Shown: piece by piece, positions 13,464 to 20,653 of the stretch
How the letters are laid out: each line of letters begins with the position of its first letter
How positions within the stretch are numbered: the stretch's first letter is position 1
Virus record (IMG/VR): IMGVR_UViG_3300027754_000403
Location: 1-25,242 of that record
Reading direction: 5' to 3' (one strand)
From: a virus
Length of the DNA stretch: 25,242 bases
Translations under genes and position numbers: made by a program
Notes under the pieces: generated by a model
The model's database searches: none
What the model was told of the DNA's origin: nothing
Seen by the model: only the letters and a program-made list of their open reading frames with translations

Positions 13464-14420
13464 ATGTCAGATGAAACAATGAGTGCCGATGCGATGCTCG
13501 CTTTGGCCAATGATCACGATGCTGGTGTCGATATCGACAGCCAACCACGGGAGCAGACTCAAAATAAAAACGAGTCAGCTTCGGTTGAGCAAGATTCCTC
13601 CAATGAGAGGAGTGCCAGTAAAGAGGTTGATGGTGGCGAGCAAGATGATGTAGGCACGAGCAGTAAGTCAGAGACCGATTCCAAGGCCAAGCAGAAGGAG
13701 GAGAAGCCGAAGGATCAGAAGAGCAAATTCGCCCAGGATCAGAATCGAAAGACCAAGACCTGGGAACAAATCAACGCTGAGAAGGAGGCCATCAGGGCCG
13801 AGCGCGAGGCGGTGAAGCGTGAACGGGAAGAGTGGAGCAAACAACGGGAGCAATCCACGGTTGCTGATACCAATTCTTTTCGGGACGAGAAGGGTTACAC
13901 TGCGGAGGATTACGAGGCTGCGGCCAAGGAATTCGATGCGGATGGTGACTCTCAGTTGGCCAAAGCAGCGCGAGCTAAGGCTGATGGCGTCCGTAAGACC
14001 GTGAGTGTGAAGCAGCAGCAGGTTCAGCAGGAACGCTTTACGAGGACTTGGGCAGATAATTTCAACAAGTTGTCCGAGAAAGAGACTTGGTTGAAGGATC
14101 AGTCTACGCCCGAGTACAAGCGAACGGTTGAGTTGTTGCATCGCATTCCGATCTTAACAACGCTGCCCAATGGGTTAGCCCATGCGGTAGAATTGATGAA
14201 GCTCCAAGATACTGCGGGTCGATATCAGTCTGTAGAAGCCGAGAATAAGTCTCTGAAAGAACAGCTCAACAAGCTCCAGCAGAAGACCGCCATTGGTAAA
14301 AGCGTTCCGGCAGGACAACTCAAAGCAGAGGAAAAGGATTTTTCCAAGCTATCCCAGAAGGAGCAAAGGGATGCGCTCATGCGAGCGACAAGAGAGTTCG
14401 ACCGGGAAAGCAACCAATAG
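13464..14420 (+). CDS. Putative scaffolding protein, 318 aa
   Basis: Immediately upstream of the major capsid gene, this highly charged protein has an acidic, Ser/Glu/Asp-rich N-terminus, a long coiled-coil region at residues about 99-130 (INAEKEAIRAEREAVKRERE), and further helical and Gln-rich segments (ENKSLKEQLNKLQQK). Composition and position fit a scaffold that assembles the procapsid and then leaves. ATG 13464 is chosen (MSDETMSADAM); it lacks a Shine-Dalgarno sequence. A further in-frame start at 13416 exists but adds an improbable N-terminus. Confidence 0.72.
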   Translation: MSDETMSADAMLALANDHDAGVDIDSQPREQTQNKNESASVEQDSSNERSASKEVDGGEQDDVGTSSKSETDSKAKQKEEKPKDQKSKFAQDQNRKTKTWEQINAEKEAIRAEREAVKREREEWSKQREQSTVADTNSFRDEKGYTAEDYEAAAKEFDADGDSQLAKAARAKADGVRKTVSVKQQQVQQERFTRTWADNFNKLSEKETWLKDQSTPEYKRTVELLHRIPILTTLPNGLAHAVELMKLQDTAGRYQSVEAENKSLKEQLNKLQQKTAIGKSVPAGQLKAEEKDFSKLSQKEQRDALMRATREFDRESNQ

Positions 14421-14438
14421 CACAACCACAACTAAAAT

Positions 14439-15587
14439 ATGGGTATTACTTCTTCATCCACACTAACCAGTCAGTTCCAGAACTACTTCAGCAAGGAGCT
14501 GCTCTCGATCGTCCAACAGGAGACGGTTCTTGATCAGTTCGCCATGAAGGCTCCGATCCCTAAGAACAATGGTAACAAGGCCATCACGATGTTCCGCTTC
14601 GGTCCTCCGAGCGTTGCTGGTGTCCAATCCCTTTCTGAGGGAACTGCGATTACCACTGCGAACTATCGCGCTCTTGTTCTAAACAGCCTCAGCAAGAGCC
14701 TCGCTCAGTACGGTCAGGTGATCGGATTGACCGACATCCTCCGCGCTACGGACTTGTTCAACTCACTCCAGCAGGCCACCAAGACCTCCGGTCTGGATAT
14801 GGCCCTCTGGGTTGACTCGGTCATCCGTAACGTCTTGGTTGGTTCTAACCTCACTGCGAGTGGTTCCTCTATCGGTTCCGCCGCCGAGGGTGCTGGTACG
14901 TTCGATAACTCGGATGCTTGTAACACTGCCGCTTCTTCCGGCGGTATTAAGGTGTACGGCAACCCCGCTACGTTGACCACTCAGACCTTTTCTGGTCTGA
15001 ACAGTGCTACCGCCGCTGCCGATGCTACGATGACCGCCGCGGCTGTCCTCGATTCCATGACCCGCCTGAAGCGTAACCGCGCTCCGATGATCAATGGAGG
15101 CTACGTCCTGGCGACCGATCCCCGTGTTACCCGTGATTTGATGCGCGATTCCGATTGGTTGAACGCTTCCAACTACGGTAACAAGGGCGTCCCGTTCTAC
15201 AAGGGCGAGGTGGGTTCCATCTACGGTTGCCGCGTTGTTACTCAGACCAACTCGTTTGTCAGCACTGGTTCCGCTACTGCGGCTGATGAGTTCATCTATC
15301 AGGCGAGTGCCGCGGGTGGTGGTCTGGCGGTCAGCAAGGACATCATCGCTTCGTTCTTCTTTGGTAACGAGTCGTTCGGTATCCCTGCCTTGACCGGTGA
15401 TGATCCGTTGTCCCCGAAGGTTGTGATCACCGATACCCCCGACAAGAGCGATCCGTTGAACCAGCTCGTCACCGTTGGTGTGAAGCTGTACTTCGCCGCT
15501 CTGCGTTTGGCCGCTGGTAACACTGCCTCGACTGCTAACCCAGTCTGGTACTTGGTGCATCGTACAAAGACCTCTACCACGCTGTAA
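14439..15587 (+). CDS. Major capsid protein, N4-gp56 family, 382 aa
   Basis: The N-terminal half follows the N4-gp56 family pattern: YFSKELLSIVQQETVLDQFA, KAPIPKNNGNKAITMFRFG, VQSLSEGTAI, LAQYGQVIGLTDILRATD. The rest is small-residue-rich, as in an HK97-fold shell protein. The product forms the capsid. Length is normal. Although this should be one of the most strongly expressed genes, the leader CACAACCACAACTAAAAT has no Shine-Dalgarno sequence and is A/C-rich and unstructured. The codons favour C- and T-ending forms (GGT, ACC, TCC), unlike terL. Confidence 0.88.
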   Translation: MGITSSSTLTSQFQNYFSKELLSIVQQETVLDQFAMKAPIPKNNGNKAITMFRFGPPSVAGVQSLSEGTAITTANYRALVLNSLSKSLAQYGQVIGLTDILRATDLFNSLQQATKTSGLDMALWVDSVIRNVLVGSNLTASGSSIGSAAEGAGTFDNSDACNTAASSGGIKVYGNPATLTTQTFSGLNSATAAADATMTAAAVLDSMTRLKRNRAPMINGGYVLATDPRVTRDLMRDSDWLNASNYGNKGVPFYKGEVGSIYGCRVVTQTNSFVSTGSATAADEFIYQASAAGGGLAVSKDIIASFFFGNESFGIPALTGDDPLSPKVVITDTPDKSDPLNQLVTVGVKLYFAALRLAAGNTASTANPVWYLVHRTKTSTTL

Positions 15588-15588
15588 T

Positions 15589-15984
15589 ATGCGACCACAG
15601 ACGGCCACCATCACGGTGATTGCCGTCAGCCCAAAGGGGCATCATCGAGAAATCGGTGGTGCCCCTTCTCATTCCGCTTGCGGATGTGATGAGGCTGACA
15701 ACAATGCGCCAATGATTGCGATTCCAGTCGAGGCTCTTTCCACTGACACGGAAGATGGCCAACAGGCTTCCCCCGAGGTTGGTGATGAAGTTCTACTCGA
15801 TGATGTGCGGGGTATTCTTCGCAAGCTTGAGAACGGTGAAGCTTACGTTGAAATTAAGACCGTAAACGGTATGCCCGCTGAATACGAAAACACGGGAGAC
15901 GATGCCATGGAAGCAAAGCAGACTATGGATGAAAAAGGCATGCGTAAGATGGCCATGATGCACGACGGCGAGATGGAGTCCTAA
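15589..15984 (+). CDS. Hypothetical protein downstream of capsid gene, 131 aa
   Basis: The gene starts one base after the capsid stop (TAATATG). The central part is acidic (LDDVRGILRKLENGEAYVEI) and the C-terminus is Met/Glu/Asp-rich (DDAMEAKQTMDEKGMRKMAM). An N-terminal CGC motif and His residues do not form a clear metal site. Co-translation with the capsid gene suggests a head accessory role, by context. No family is recognised. Confidence 0.65.
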   Translation: MRPQTATITVIAVSPKGHHREIGGAPSHSACGCDEADNNAPMIAIPVEALSTDTEDGQQASPEVGDEVLLDDVRGILRKLENGEAYVEIKTVNGMPAEYENTGDDAMEAKQTMDEKGMRKMAMMHDGEMES

Positions 15985-15985
15985 C

Positions 15986-16240
15986 ATGCCGATCTACACC
16001 TTCGAGAACAAAGGCAAGTCCGTGGAGCAAATCGCTCCAATGGGAACCGATTCTCTTGTGATCAAGGGTGAACGCTGGACGAGGCAGCCGGTAGCCCGCT
16101 TCGGGGTTACCGGTTTTGCTCGCGAAGCCGAACTCAAGGACAAGGTGAAGCAGGGCTTTAGCCGGATGGAAAACCGGCAGGGTACCCGCTTTGAAAGCAC
16201 TTTCAGCAAGAATCAGATCCGTAAAATTTGGGACATATGA
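15986..16240 (+). CDS. Small hypothetical protein, 84 aa
   Basis: The beginning, MPIYTFENKGKSVEQIAPMG, resembles the first strand of FmdB-type small proteins but lacks the zinc cysteines. The C-terminus is basic and helical (AELKDKVKQGFSRMENRQG). GGAG lies 8 bases upstream of ATG 15986, one of the few plausible Shine-Dalgarno sequences in the late module. The stop overlaps the next start. Function unknown. Confidence 0.65.
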   Translation: MPIYTFENKGKSVEQIAPMGTDSLVIKGERWTRQPVARFGVTGFAREAELKDKVKQGFSRMENRQGTRFESTFSKNQIRKIWDI

Positions 16241-16506
16241 GCAGCATAGAAACTAACAACGCCATTGAATACTCGATGGGCAATGCGGGCTTCCAGCTCG
16301 TGACCTCTACCGCGTTGACCACTGGTCCATTCGTTGCGATCACCACGATTGCCGTCACCACTTTCACTTCGATCACCGGTAATGGAATCAGCGGTACTTG
16401 GTCCGCTACCTCTATCCCCGCTGGAATTACGCTTCCTGGACCGATCACAAGCTTCCAGCTTTCCAGTGGTCAGGTGGTCGCGTTCAACGGAATCATCAGC
16501 TCCTAA
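16237..16506 (+). CDS. Small Thr/Ile-rich protein, 89 aa
   Basis: ATG 16237 overlaps the preceding stop and GGGA lies a few bases upstream. The product is rich in Thr, Ile, Ser and Gly (TTGPFVAITTIAVTTFTSIT, PGPITSFQLSSGQVVAFNG), suggesting a beta-sandwich or virion decoration-like protein. No membrane helix is apparent. Its place between capsid and tail-fibre genes supports a structural role, but the family is not recognised. Confidence 0.6.
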   Translation: MSSIETNNAIEYSMGNAGFQLVTSTALTTGPFVAITTIAVTTFTSITGNGISGTWSATSIPAGITLPGPITSFQLSSGQVVAFNGIISS

Positions 16507-16508
16507 CC

Positions 16509-16763
16509 GTGACACTCGCTCTCGGAACACGATTGGCTTCGAGTGGGTCTGGCGGAAACGTCACGCCCGTCGATCCGCCTGTCTTGCGAAGGGCTATTGT
16601 TACCGAGGATGCACAGCCTTTTGCTCTAGAGTTTACTGTTATAGCGGTAGATTTTCTTGTAGCATCAGATGGAACGTATGATGTACTGAGTCTTGAAGGC
16701 GGATTGTTATCAATTAACATTTTAACGGAAGCGTCGGACAAATTCATTCTAACAGTTAACTAA
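16509..16763 (+). CDS. Small hypothetical protein, 84 aa, GTG start
   Basis: GTG 16509 begins 3 bases after the previous stop; ATG starts further upstream would lie inside the preceding gene. The product is beta-rich (RAIVTEDAQPFALEFTVIAV, GGLLSINILTEASDKFILTV). AT content rises across 16,560-16,760 relative to its neighbours. Ribosome binding is unclear. It probably belongs to the structural operon. Function unknown. Confidence 0.55.
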   Translation: MTLALGTRLASSGSGGNVTPVDPPVLRRAIVTEDAQPFALEFTVIAVDFLVASDGTYDVLSLEGGLLSINILTEASDKFILTVN

Positions 16764-16764
16764 T

Positions 16765-18237
16765 ATGGCAGACGTAAAAATCACAGCCTTAACGGCCATT
16801 TCATTGAATCCGGTTAATCCGGCAACCTTCCCCATTCCAATGGTGGATTTGCTGGATACCAGCATGGCCGCGAGCGGTACCACCAAGAAGGTAACCGTTA
16901 ACCAGATCCTAGGCTCCGGCGGCACCGCCACCCTCGCCTCCGCCACCATCACCGGCGATCTGACGGTGGACACCTCGACGCTGAAGGTTGATTCGACGAA
17001 CAATCGGGTGGGTATTCTGACTGCCACGCCTAATGACATTCTTGAGGTTGTAGGATCTGGAGCTACTGGAGTTCGCGTTAGTCGCGCTGGTCTGCCGACT
17101 CAGTATGCGACACTTTCCGCTGGAGCGACAGGTCCGACTTTAGATGCGTCATCCGCTCTTGGCGCACTTTCGTTTGGACTTGCTGGCACCACCGCCATGA
17201 CCCTCAACTCTACGGGGTTGGGGATTGGGATTGCTCCAGAATCAGCCAAATCAACCCGATTGTCTGTTTATCAGACCGGAGATTTGACCGATGAAACTGC
17301 TCCGCTGAGTGTTGGAAATACCGCTGCTGGCGGTATGCGGCTATACGCTGGCGTGAACAATACCAACGAGTACGTCTACATTGGATCAGTAAAATCTGGA
17401 ACAGGTTATCGTTCGTTGATTCTACAGCCGAACGGCGGCAACGTCGGCGTGGGGGTTACGCCGAGTGCGTGGAATAGTTCTTACAAAGCGATTCAGACTC
17501 AAGGTGGGGCGGTTGTTTCTGGAACCACTGGACACCTTCGTATCTACCAGAACGCATTTCAGAATGCGTCGAATCAGCAGATTTACGTCAATACCGCAGC
17601 AGCCTCTTTATATTCTCAGGATGCTGGTCAGCACTTGTGGTTCAATGCTGCTTCTGGAACGGCTGGCAATTCGTTCTCCTTCACCCAAGCAATGACCCTC
17701 GATGCGAGTGGGAATTTGCTGGTGGGGACGACGACGGCTGGTGCTAAGATAACCGCTTTGGCCGGTGCTTCTGGACAGGCTGCGATTTTCCAGCAACCAG
17801 CTCAAAACTTCTGGTGTGTTTTGGCTCATAATCAAGCCACATCTGGAGATAACAGCTTTGCCCTTTTTGGAACTGAAGCTTCATTCACTTCGCGTGGATC
17901 AATCACTTACAATCGCGCAGGTGGTCTTGTTGCTTACAATGTTACGTCCGACTATCGCTCAAAGGACATCATCGGACCTGTTTCAAACAGCGGTTCTCTT
18001 ATTGATTCGCTGAAGGTGTATGTCGGAAAGATGAAAGGTGCGACGATTGCACGACCGATGCTAATCGCACACGAAGCGCAAGAGGTTGCTCCTTACTCTG
18101 TCACCGGACTGAAGGACGAAGTCGATGCCGATGGCAAAGACAAGTACCAGCAAATAGATGTCTCTTCGTTTGTCCCGCTGTTGATTGCCGAAATCCAATC
18201 GCTCCGCGCCCGCGTCCAAACCCTCGAAGCCCGCTAA
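16765..18237 (+). CDS. Tail fibre with C-terminal S74 autocleaving chaperone, 490 aa
   Basis: The N-terminus MADVKITALTAISLN and the TTKKVTVNQIL segment are typical of the virion-anchoring end of phage tail fibres. The centre is a repetitive beta shaft (ITGDLTVDTSTLKV ... GNVGVGVTPSAWNS). The last 96 residues form an intramolecular chaperone of peptidase family S74: the Ser-Asp pair in TSDYRSKD (S395, D396) is the expected cleavage site, followed by ARPMLIAHEAQEVAPYSV, a VPLLIAEIQSLRARV helix and a short coiled coil. The fibre would trimerise, then cut off the chaperone. ATG follows one base after the previous stop. Confidence 0.85.
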   Translation: MADVKITALTAISLNPVNPATFPIPMVDLLDTSMAASGTTKKVTVNQILGSGGTATLASATITGDLTVDTSTLKVDSTNNRVGILTATPNDILEVVGSGATGVRVSRAGLPTQYATLSAGATGPTLDASSALGALSFGLAGTTAMTLNSTGLGIGIAPESAKSTRLSVYQTGDLTDETAPLSVGNTAAGGMRLYAGVNNTNEYVYIGSVKSGTGYRSLILQPNGGNVGVGVTPSAWNSSYKAIQTQGGAVVSGTTGHLRIYQNAFQNASNQQIYVNTAAASLYSQDAGQHLWFNAASGTAGNSFSFTQAMTLDASGNLLVGTTTAGAKITALAGASGQAAIFQQPAQNFWCVLAHNQATSGDNSFALFGTEASFTSRGSITYNRAGGLVAYNVTSDYRSKDIIGPVSNSGSLIDSLKVYVGKMKGATIARPMLIAHEAQEVAPYSVTGLKDEVDADGKDKYQQIDVSSFVPLLIAEIQSLRARVQTLEAR

Positions 18238-18240
18238 TTT

Positions 18241-18612
18241 ATGACCATCCTCTGGATCATCGAACGCCTTCTCGTCAAGCCGACCGAAGGCTCCAATCCC
18301 GATGTCGTAATCACCGCCGATTGGCGATGCAACGGCACCGACGAAACCTACAGCGGCACTTGCTACGGCTCCTGCTCGTTCCAGCCGCCGAGTGGTGAGT
18401 TCACGCCATACGAGGATCTGACCGAAGCGCAGGTCTTGAACTGGTGCTACGAGAACGGTGTCGATAAGACCGCCATTGAGGCAAACGTGACGCAGCAGAT
18501 CGAGAACCAGATCAATCCGCCCGTGGTTACGCTGCCGTTGCCGTGGGTTCCGGTGCCGCCTCCGGTTAAGGTTGCGGAGCCTGTGGTTATCGCTGACGCT
18601 CCCTCCGCATGA
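18241..18612 (+). CDS. Conserved small fibre-associated protein, 123 aa
   Basis: The middle part (FTPYEDLTEAQVLNWCYENG, VDKTAIEANVTQQIENQIN) follows a pattern shared by small phage proteins found near tail-fibre genes (DLTEAQVLxWV...IExxVxxQI), probably the DUF7936-type family. The N-terminal half has five cysteines (RCNGTDETYSGTCYGSCSF). The C-terminal 35 residues are Pro/Val-rich. It lies 3 bases after the fibre gene. A role in fibre assembly is inferred from context only. Confidence 0.68.
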   Translation: MTILWIIERLLVKPTEGSNPDVVITADWRCNGTDETYSGTCYGSCSFQPPSGEFTPYEDLTEAQVLNWCYENGVDKTAIEANVTQQIENQINPPVVTLPLPWVPVPPPVKVAEPVVIADAPSA

Positions 18613-18758
18613 TCAAGATAGAACTCACCCAGGAGCAGGCCAACAGCCTCCTCCAACTCATCGACATTGCCATCAAAGCCGGTGGCTATCAGAACGCTAA
18701 GGTAGGCGTTCCTTTGGCAGACTTAATCCTCGCAGCCGCTCAACCCAAGCCCGAGTAA
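18609..18758 (+). CDS. Tiny conserved phage protein, 49 aa
   Basis: MIKIELTQEQANSLLQLIDI is followed by AIKAGGYQNAKVGVPLADLI and LAAAQPKPE. The pattern LTxEQAxxLLxLIDIAxKxGG is common in tiny phage proteins. The ATG overlaps the previous stop (ATGA) and the stop overlaps the next ATG (TAATG). It is soluble and helical; function unknown. Confidence 0.68.
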   Translation: MIKIELTQEQANSLLQLIDIAIKAGGYQNAKVGVPLADLILAAAQPKPE

Positions 18759-18928
18759 TGGAACCAACGAACAGCAGCACCAGCCCTGGACTCAGCCTAG
18801 CAGCAGCAGCAGGGGCGACCGCTGTTTCGTTTCTTCCGGTGCTCACTGACTGGGTAAGACTTATCACCGCGCTGATAGGCTTACTTTGCGCCTGCTACGG
18901 AGCATATCGATTATTCCGCTCTAAATGA
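18758..18928 (+). CDS. Small holin-like membrane protein, 56 aa
   Basis: The ATG at 18758 overlaps the stop of the previous gene (TAATG). After a Ser/Thr-rich N-terminus and an Ala-rich hydrophobic stretch (GLSLAAAAGATAVSFLPVL) comes a second hydrophobic helix (LITALIGLLCACYGAYRLF) and a short basic tail RSK. Two closely spaced membrane segments and small size fit a holin-like or antiholin-like protein. Its stop overlaps the ATG of another holin-like gene. The assignment rests on topology and neighbourhood, not on a recognised family. Confidence 0.6.
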   Translation: MEPTNSSTSPGLSLAAAAGATAVSFLPVLTDWVRLITALIGLLCACYGAYRLFRSK

Positions 18929-19119
18929 AAAACACGAAAACAACTCTCGCTGGTCTTGGTGCAATCCTTGTCGCTGTTGGTGGGGCCTTACGGGCTGCCT
19001 TCGACGGTGATCCCAGCACCAACATCGACATCGCCTCGACCATCGCAGCGGTCACTGCTGGCCTCGGCCTAATCATGGCCAAGGATGCCGACAAGACCGT
19101 CATCGAAACTAAGCCGTGA
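18925..19119 (+). CDS. Holin-like small membrane protein, 64 aa
   Basis: KTTLAGLGAILVAVGGALRA and DIASTIAAVTAGLGLIMAKD form two hydrophobic segments joined by a short loop, ending in a charged tail. Proteins of this pattern (KTTLxGxxxIL...GLGLIxAKD) are common in phages and are usually annotated as holin-like. The start overlaps the previous stop, and the stop overlaps the GTG of the next gene. It would act in the inner membrane in lysis. No endolysin is found in the window. Confidence 0.65.
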   Translation: MKNTKTTLAGLGAILVAVGGALRAAFDGDPSTNIDIASTIAAVTAGLGLIMAKDADKTVIETKP

Positions 19120-19289
19120 ACTGGGTCTATCAGATCCTCAAGGCTCTGTTGGATTGGTTCCGAGAAACACCACCCACCGATGTGCAACATGGTAAAGCTC
19201 CCGAGGCCCTCAAGAGCGATCTGGCTGACCGCATTGTTGACCTGCCTGGGCTGCCAGATGACCAAGGTGGTCCTGGTCCCTTCCGGTGA
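19116..19289 (+). CDS. Small protein overlapping lipoprotein gene, possible inner spanin-like, 57 aa, GTG start
   Basis: GTG 19116 overlaps the stop of the holin-like gene (GTGA). The product begins MNWVYQILKALLDWFRETPP, an amphipathic or membrane-associated helix, followed by APEALKSDLADRIVDLPGLP. It is a counterpart of small phage proteins that precede a lipoprotein gene in the lysis region. About 110 of its bases overlap the next gene in another frame, the arrangement of Rz/Rz1. Spanin function is inference from arrangement; there is no clear transmembrane span or periplasmic coiled coil. Confidence 0.5.
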   Translation: MNWVYQILKALLDWFRETPPTDVQHGKAPEALKSDLADRIVDLPGLPDDQGGPGPFR

Positions 19290-19410
19290 TCCGGTGATGC
19301 TGGCCCAGCCAGTGAAGGCCAGCGTCTACGGATTCGATTCTGATAAGAAGCTGGTGGGGCCATCCAAGGTGGTGCTGCCGGCAGGTTGGTACGTTTTACC
19401 GAAGAACTGA
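19180..19410 (+). CDS. Lipoprotein-like protein, possible outer spanin, 76 aa
   Basis: A basic N-terminus (KLPRPSR), hydrophobic segment AIWLTALLTCLGCQ and a Cys (LGC-Q) resemble a lipoprotein signal, though the -3 residue is not canonical. The mature part (KVVLVPSGDPVMLAQPVKAS, then VVLPAGWYVLPKN) follows a pattern I recognise in phage lipoproteins (VPxGxPVxLxxPVKAxV...LPxGWYVLP). ATG 19189 is an alternative start. It would sit in the outer membrane for the last step of lysis. It partly overlaps the preceding gene in a different frame. Confidence 0.65.
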   Translation: MCNMVKLPRPSRAIWLTALLTCLGCQMTKVVLVPSGDPVMLAQPVKASVYGFDSDKKLVGPSKVVLPAGWYVLPKN

Positions 19411-19411
19411 T

Positions 19412-20653
19412 ATGGGAACACCACTCACAGGCAGTAGCGTTGCATCGACCTACACTGGCCTACTCAAGAACTCCGACAACTCCACCGTAGGCGCAACGCT
19501 CAAAGCCATCAGCGACGGCAGCGGCAATGACTCTGCACTCCAGATTTCCAACGTCGCAGTCAATACTACCGGAGACTTCAGCGTAGCCACTAACAAGCTC
19601 ACGGTGGCCTCTACAAGCGGCAACACGGCTGTTGCTGGTACTTTGGCCGTCACCGGGGCTACTAGCCTATCAAGCCTCGCTACAAGCGGTGCAGCGACCA
19701 TAGGCGGTGCGCTTAATGTTACCGGAGCAACCACGCTCACCGGTAACCTCACGGTCCCAGGAAACCTTGCGGTCACTGGAACATCCACTCTGACCGGTAA
19801 TACCGCAGTTACCGGTACCCTAGGGGTAACCGGAGCAAGCACACTAGCAAGCGTTGGAGTCACCGGAGCCGCTACCGTTGGGACTACTCTCGGAGTGACA
19901 GGAGCGGCTACCGTTGGAACCACTCTTGGGGTAACTGGAGATGCAACGCTGCAAGCAAACCTGATTGTTAACGGAGACACTACGCTTGGAAGTGCACCGG
20001 CAGATCTCGTATCCATTCTTTCAAATCAAATCACGGTTCCAAACATTGATACCGTTTCAGTTGATCTTTCTGCCGATAAGGTGCTGATCACTGACGCAAG
20101 CGATTCGAGCAAGGTTAAGGTTGTTGCCGCTAGTTCATTGGGGATAAGTGCGACAACCGCTCCTCAAGTAAAACAGACTTTCTATAAAGACTCTACCGCT
20201 GGTGCGAGTCCGTTCGTTGCTACAAGTGCTGGATCTGGAACTGAGATAACGGTGCTCACCACATCGATTACTCCTAGGTCTATAGCTTCAACCGTATTGG
20301 TTACTATAGCGGTAAATTACGCAGGAACAAATATCAATTACGGAGCATTCAGGATAACTCGCAATGGAACAGAGATTGGGTCAAATAACATTGGATCCAG
20401 TTTATACGGCATTGCTCCTTTTACAGGAATTGGTCCTTACAGCTCCGAATTCTTTAACAGTCAGTTCATCCAGATTCTTGATTCACCTGCATCCGCATCT
20501 GCTGTGACTTACAAGATTCACTTGTACGCAACTGGTGCTACGTTCCCGTCAATGTGGGTTAACAAGACGTACCAAGATGTTCTAAGTGGAACAAACTCAT
20601 CTTCCGCTGCCCGCGTCAGTTCCTCAATGATCTTGCAAGAATACTTCGCATGA
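19412..20653 (+). CDS. Second tail fibre with repetitive shaft and receptor-binding-like knob, 413 aa
   Basis: Residues about 55-190 are repeats of 12 or so residues rich in Gly, Thr, Ala and Val (GTLAVTGATSLSSL, AATVGTTLGVTG), predicted as an extended trimeric beta shaft. Residues 250-413 (VKQTFYKDSTAGASPFVATS ... GAFRITRNGTEIGSNNIGSS) look like a distinct globular tip, probably the receptor-contacting end. There is no S74 domain, unlike the other fibre. It starts one base after the lipoprotein gene stop (TGATATG). Its DNA contains a 36-bp tandem repeat. Confidence 0.75.
   Translation: MGTPLTGSSVASTYTGLLKNSDNSTVGATLKAISDGSGNDSALQISNVAVNTTGDFSVATNKLTVASTSGNTAVAGTLAVTGATSLSSLATSGAATIGGALNVTGATTLTGNLTVPGNLAVTGTSTLTGNTAVTGTLGVTGASTLASVGVTGAATVGTTLGVTGAATVGTTLGVTGDATLQANLIVNGDTTLGSAPADLVSILSNQITVPNIDTVSVDLSADKVLITDASDSSKVKVVAASSLGISATTAPQVKQTFYKDSTAGASPFVATSAGSGTEITVLTTSITPRSIASTVLVTIAVNYAGTNINYGAFRITRNGTEIGSNNIGSSLYGIAPFTGIGPYSSEFFNSQFIQILDSPASASAVTYKIHLYATGATFPSMWVNKTYQDVLSGTNSSSAARVSSSMILQEYFA
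19859..19930 (+). repeat. 36-bp tandem repeat within the second fibre gene
   Basis: Two consecutive 36-bp units encode the same 12 residues (VTGAATVGTTLG) and differ mainly at wobble positions; partial flanking copies begin with GTAACTGGAG or GTAACCGGAG. This in-frame duplication can lengthen or shorten the fibre shaft in steps of 12 residues. Confidence 0.7.

Noticed and set aside
13668-14141. Hydrophobic antisense frame of 157 aa in the scaffold gene
   Set aside because: The Leu-rich stretches arise from reading the Glu/Lys codons of the coiled coil backwards; no start signal is present.
14763-15614. Long antisense frame (283 aa) across the major capsid gene
   Set aside because: It mirrors the capsid codons and has a Thr/Arg/Gly-rich random composition, no ribosome binding site and no recognisable domain. 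The sense strand has a clear N4-gp56-type protein.
19859-19930. Repeats considered as a CRISPR-like array
   Set aside because: The repeats are contiguous, in frame and without spacers; they are fibre-shaft coding repeats.
19450-20016. Antisense frame of 188 aa in the second fibre gene
   Set aside because: It is a Val/Pro/Ala repeat produced by the repetitive shaft codons on the other strand.
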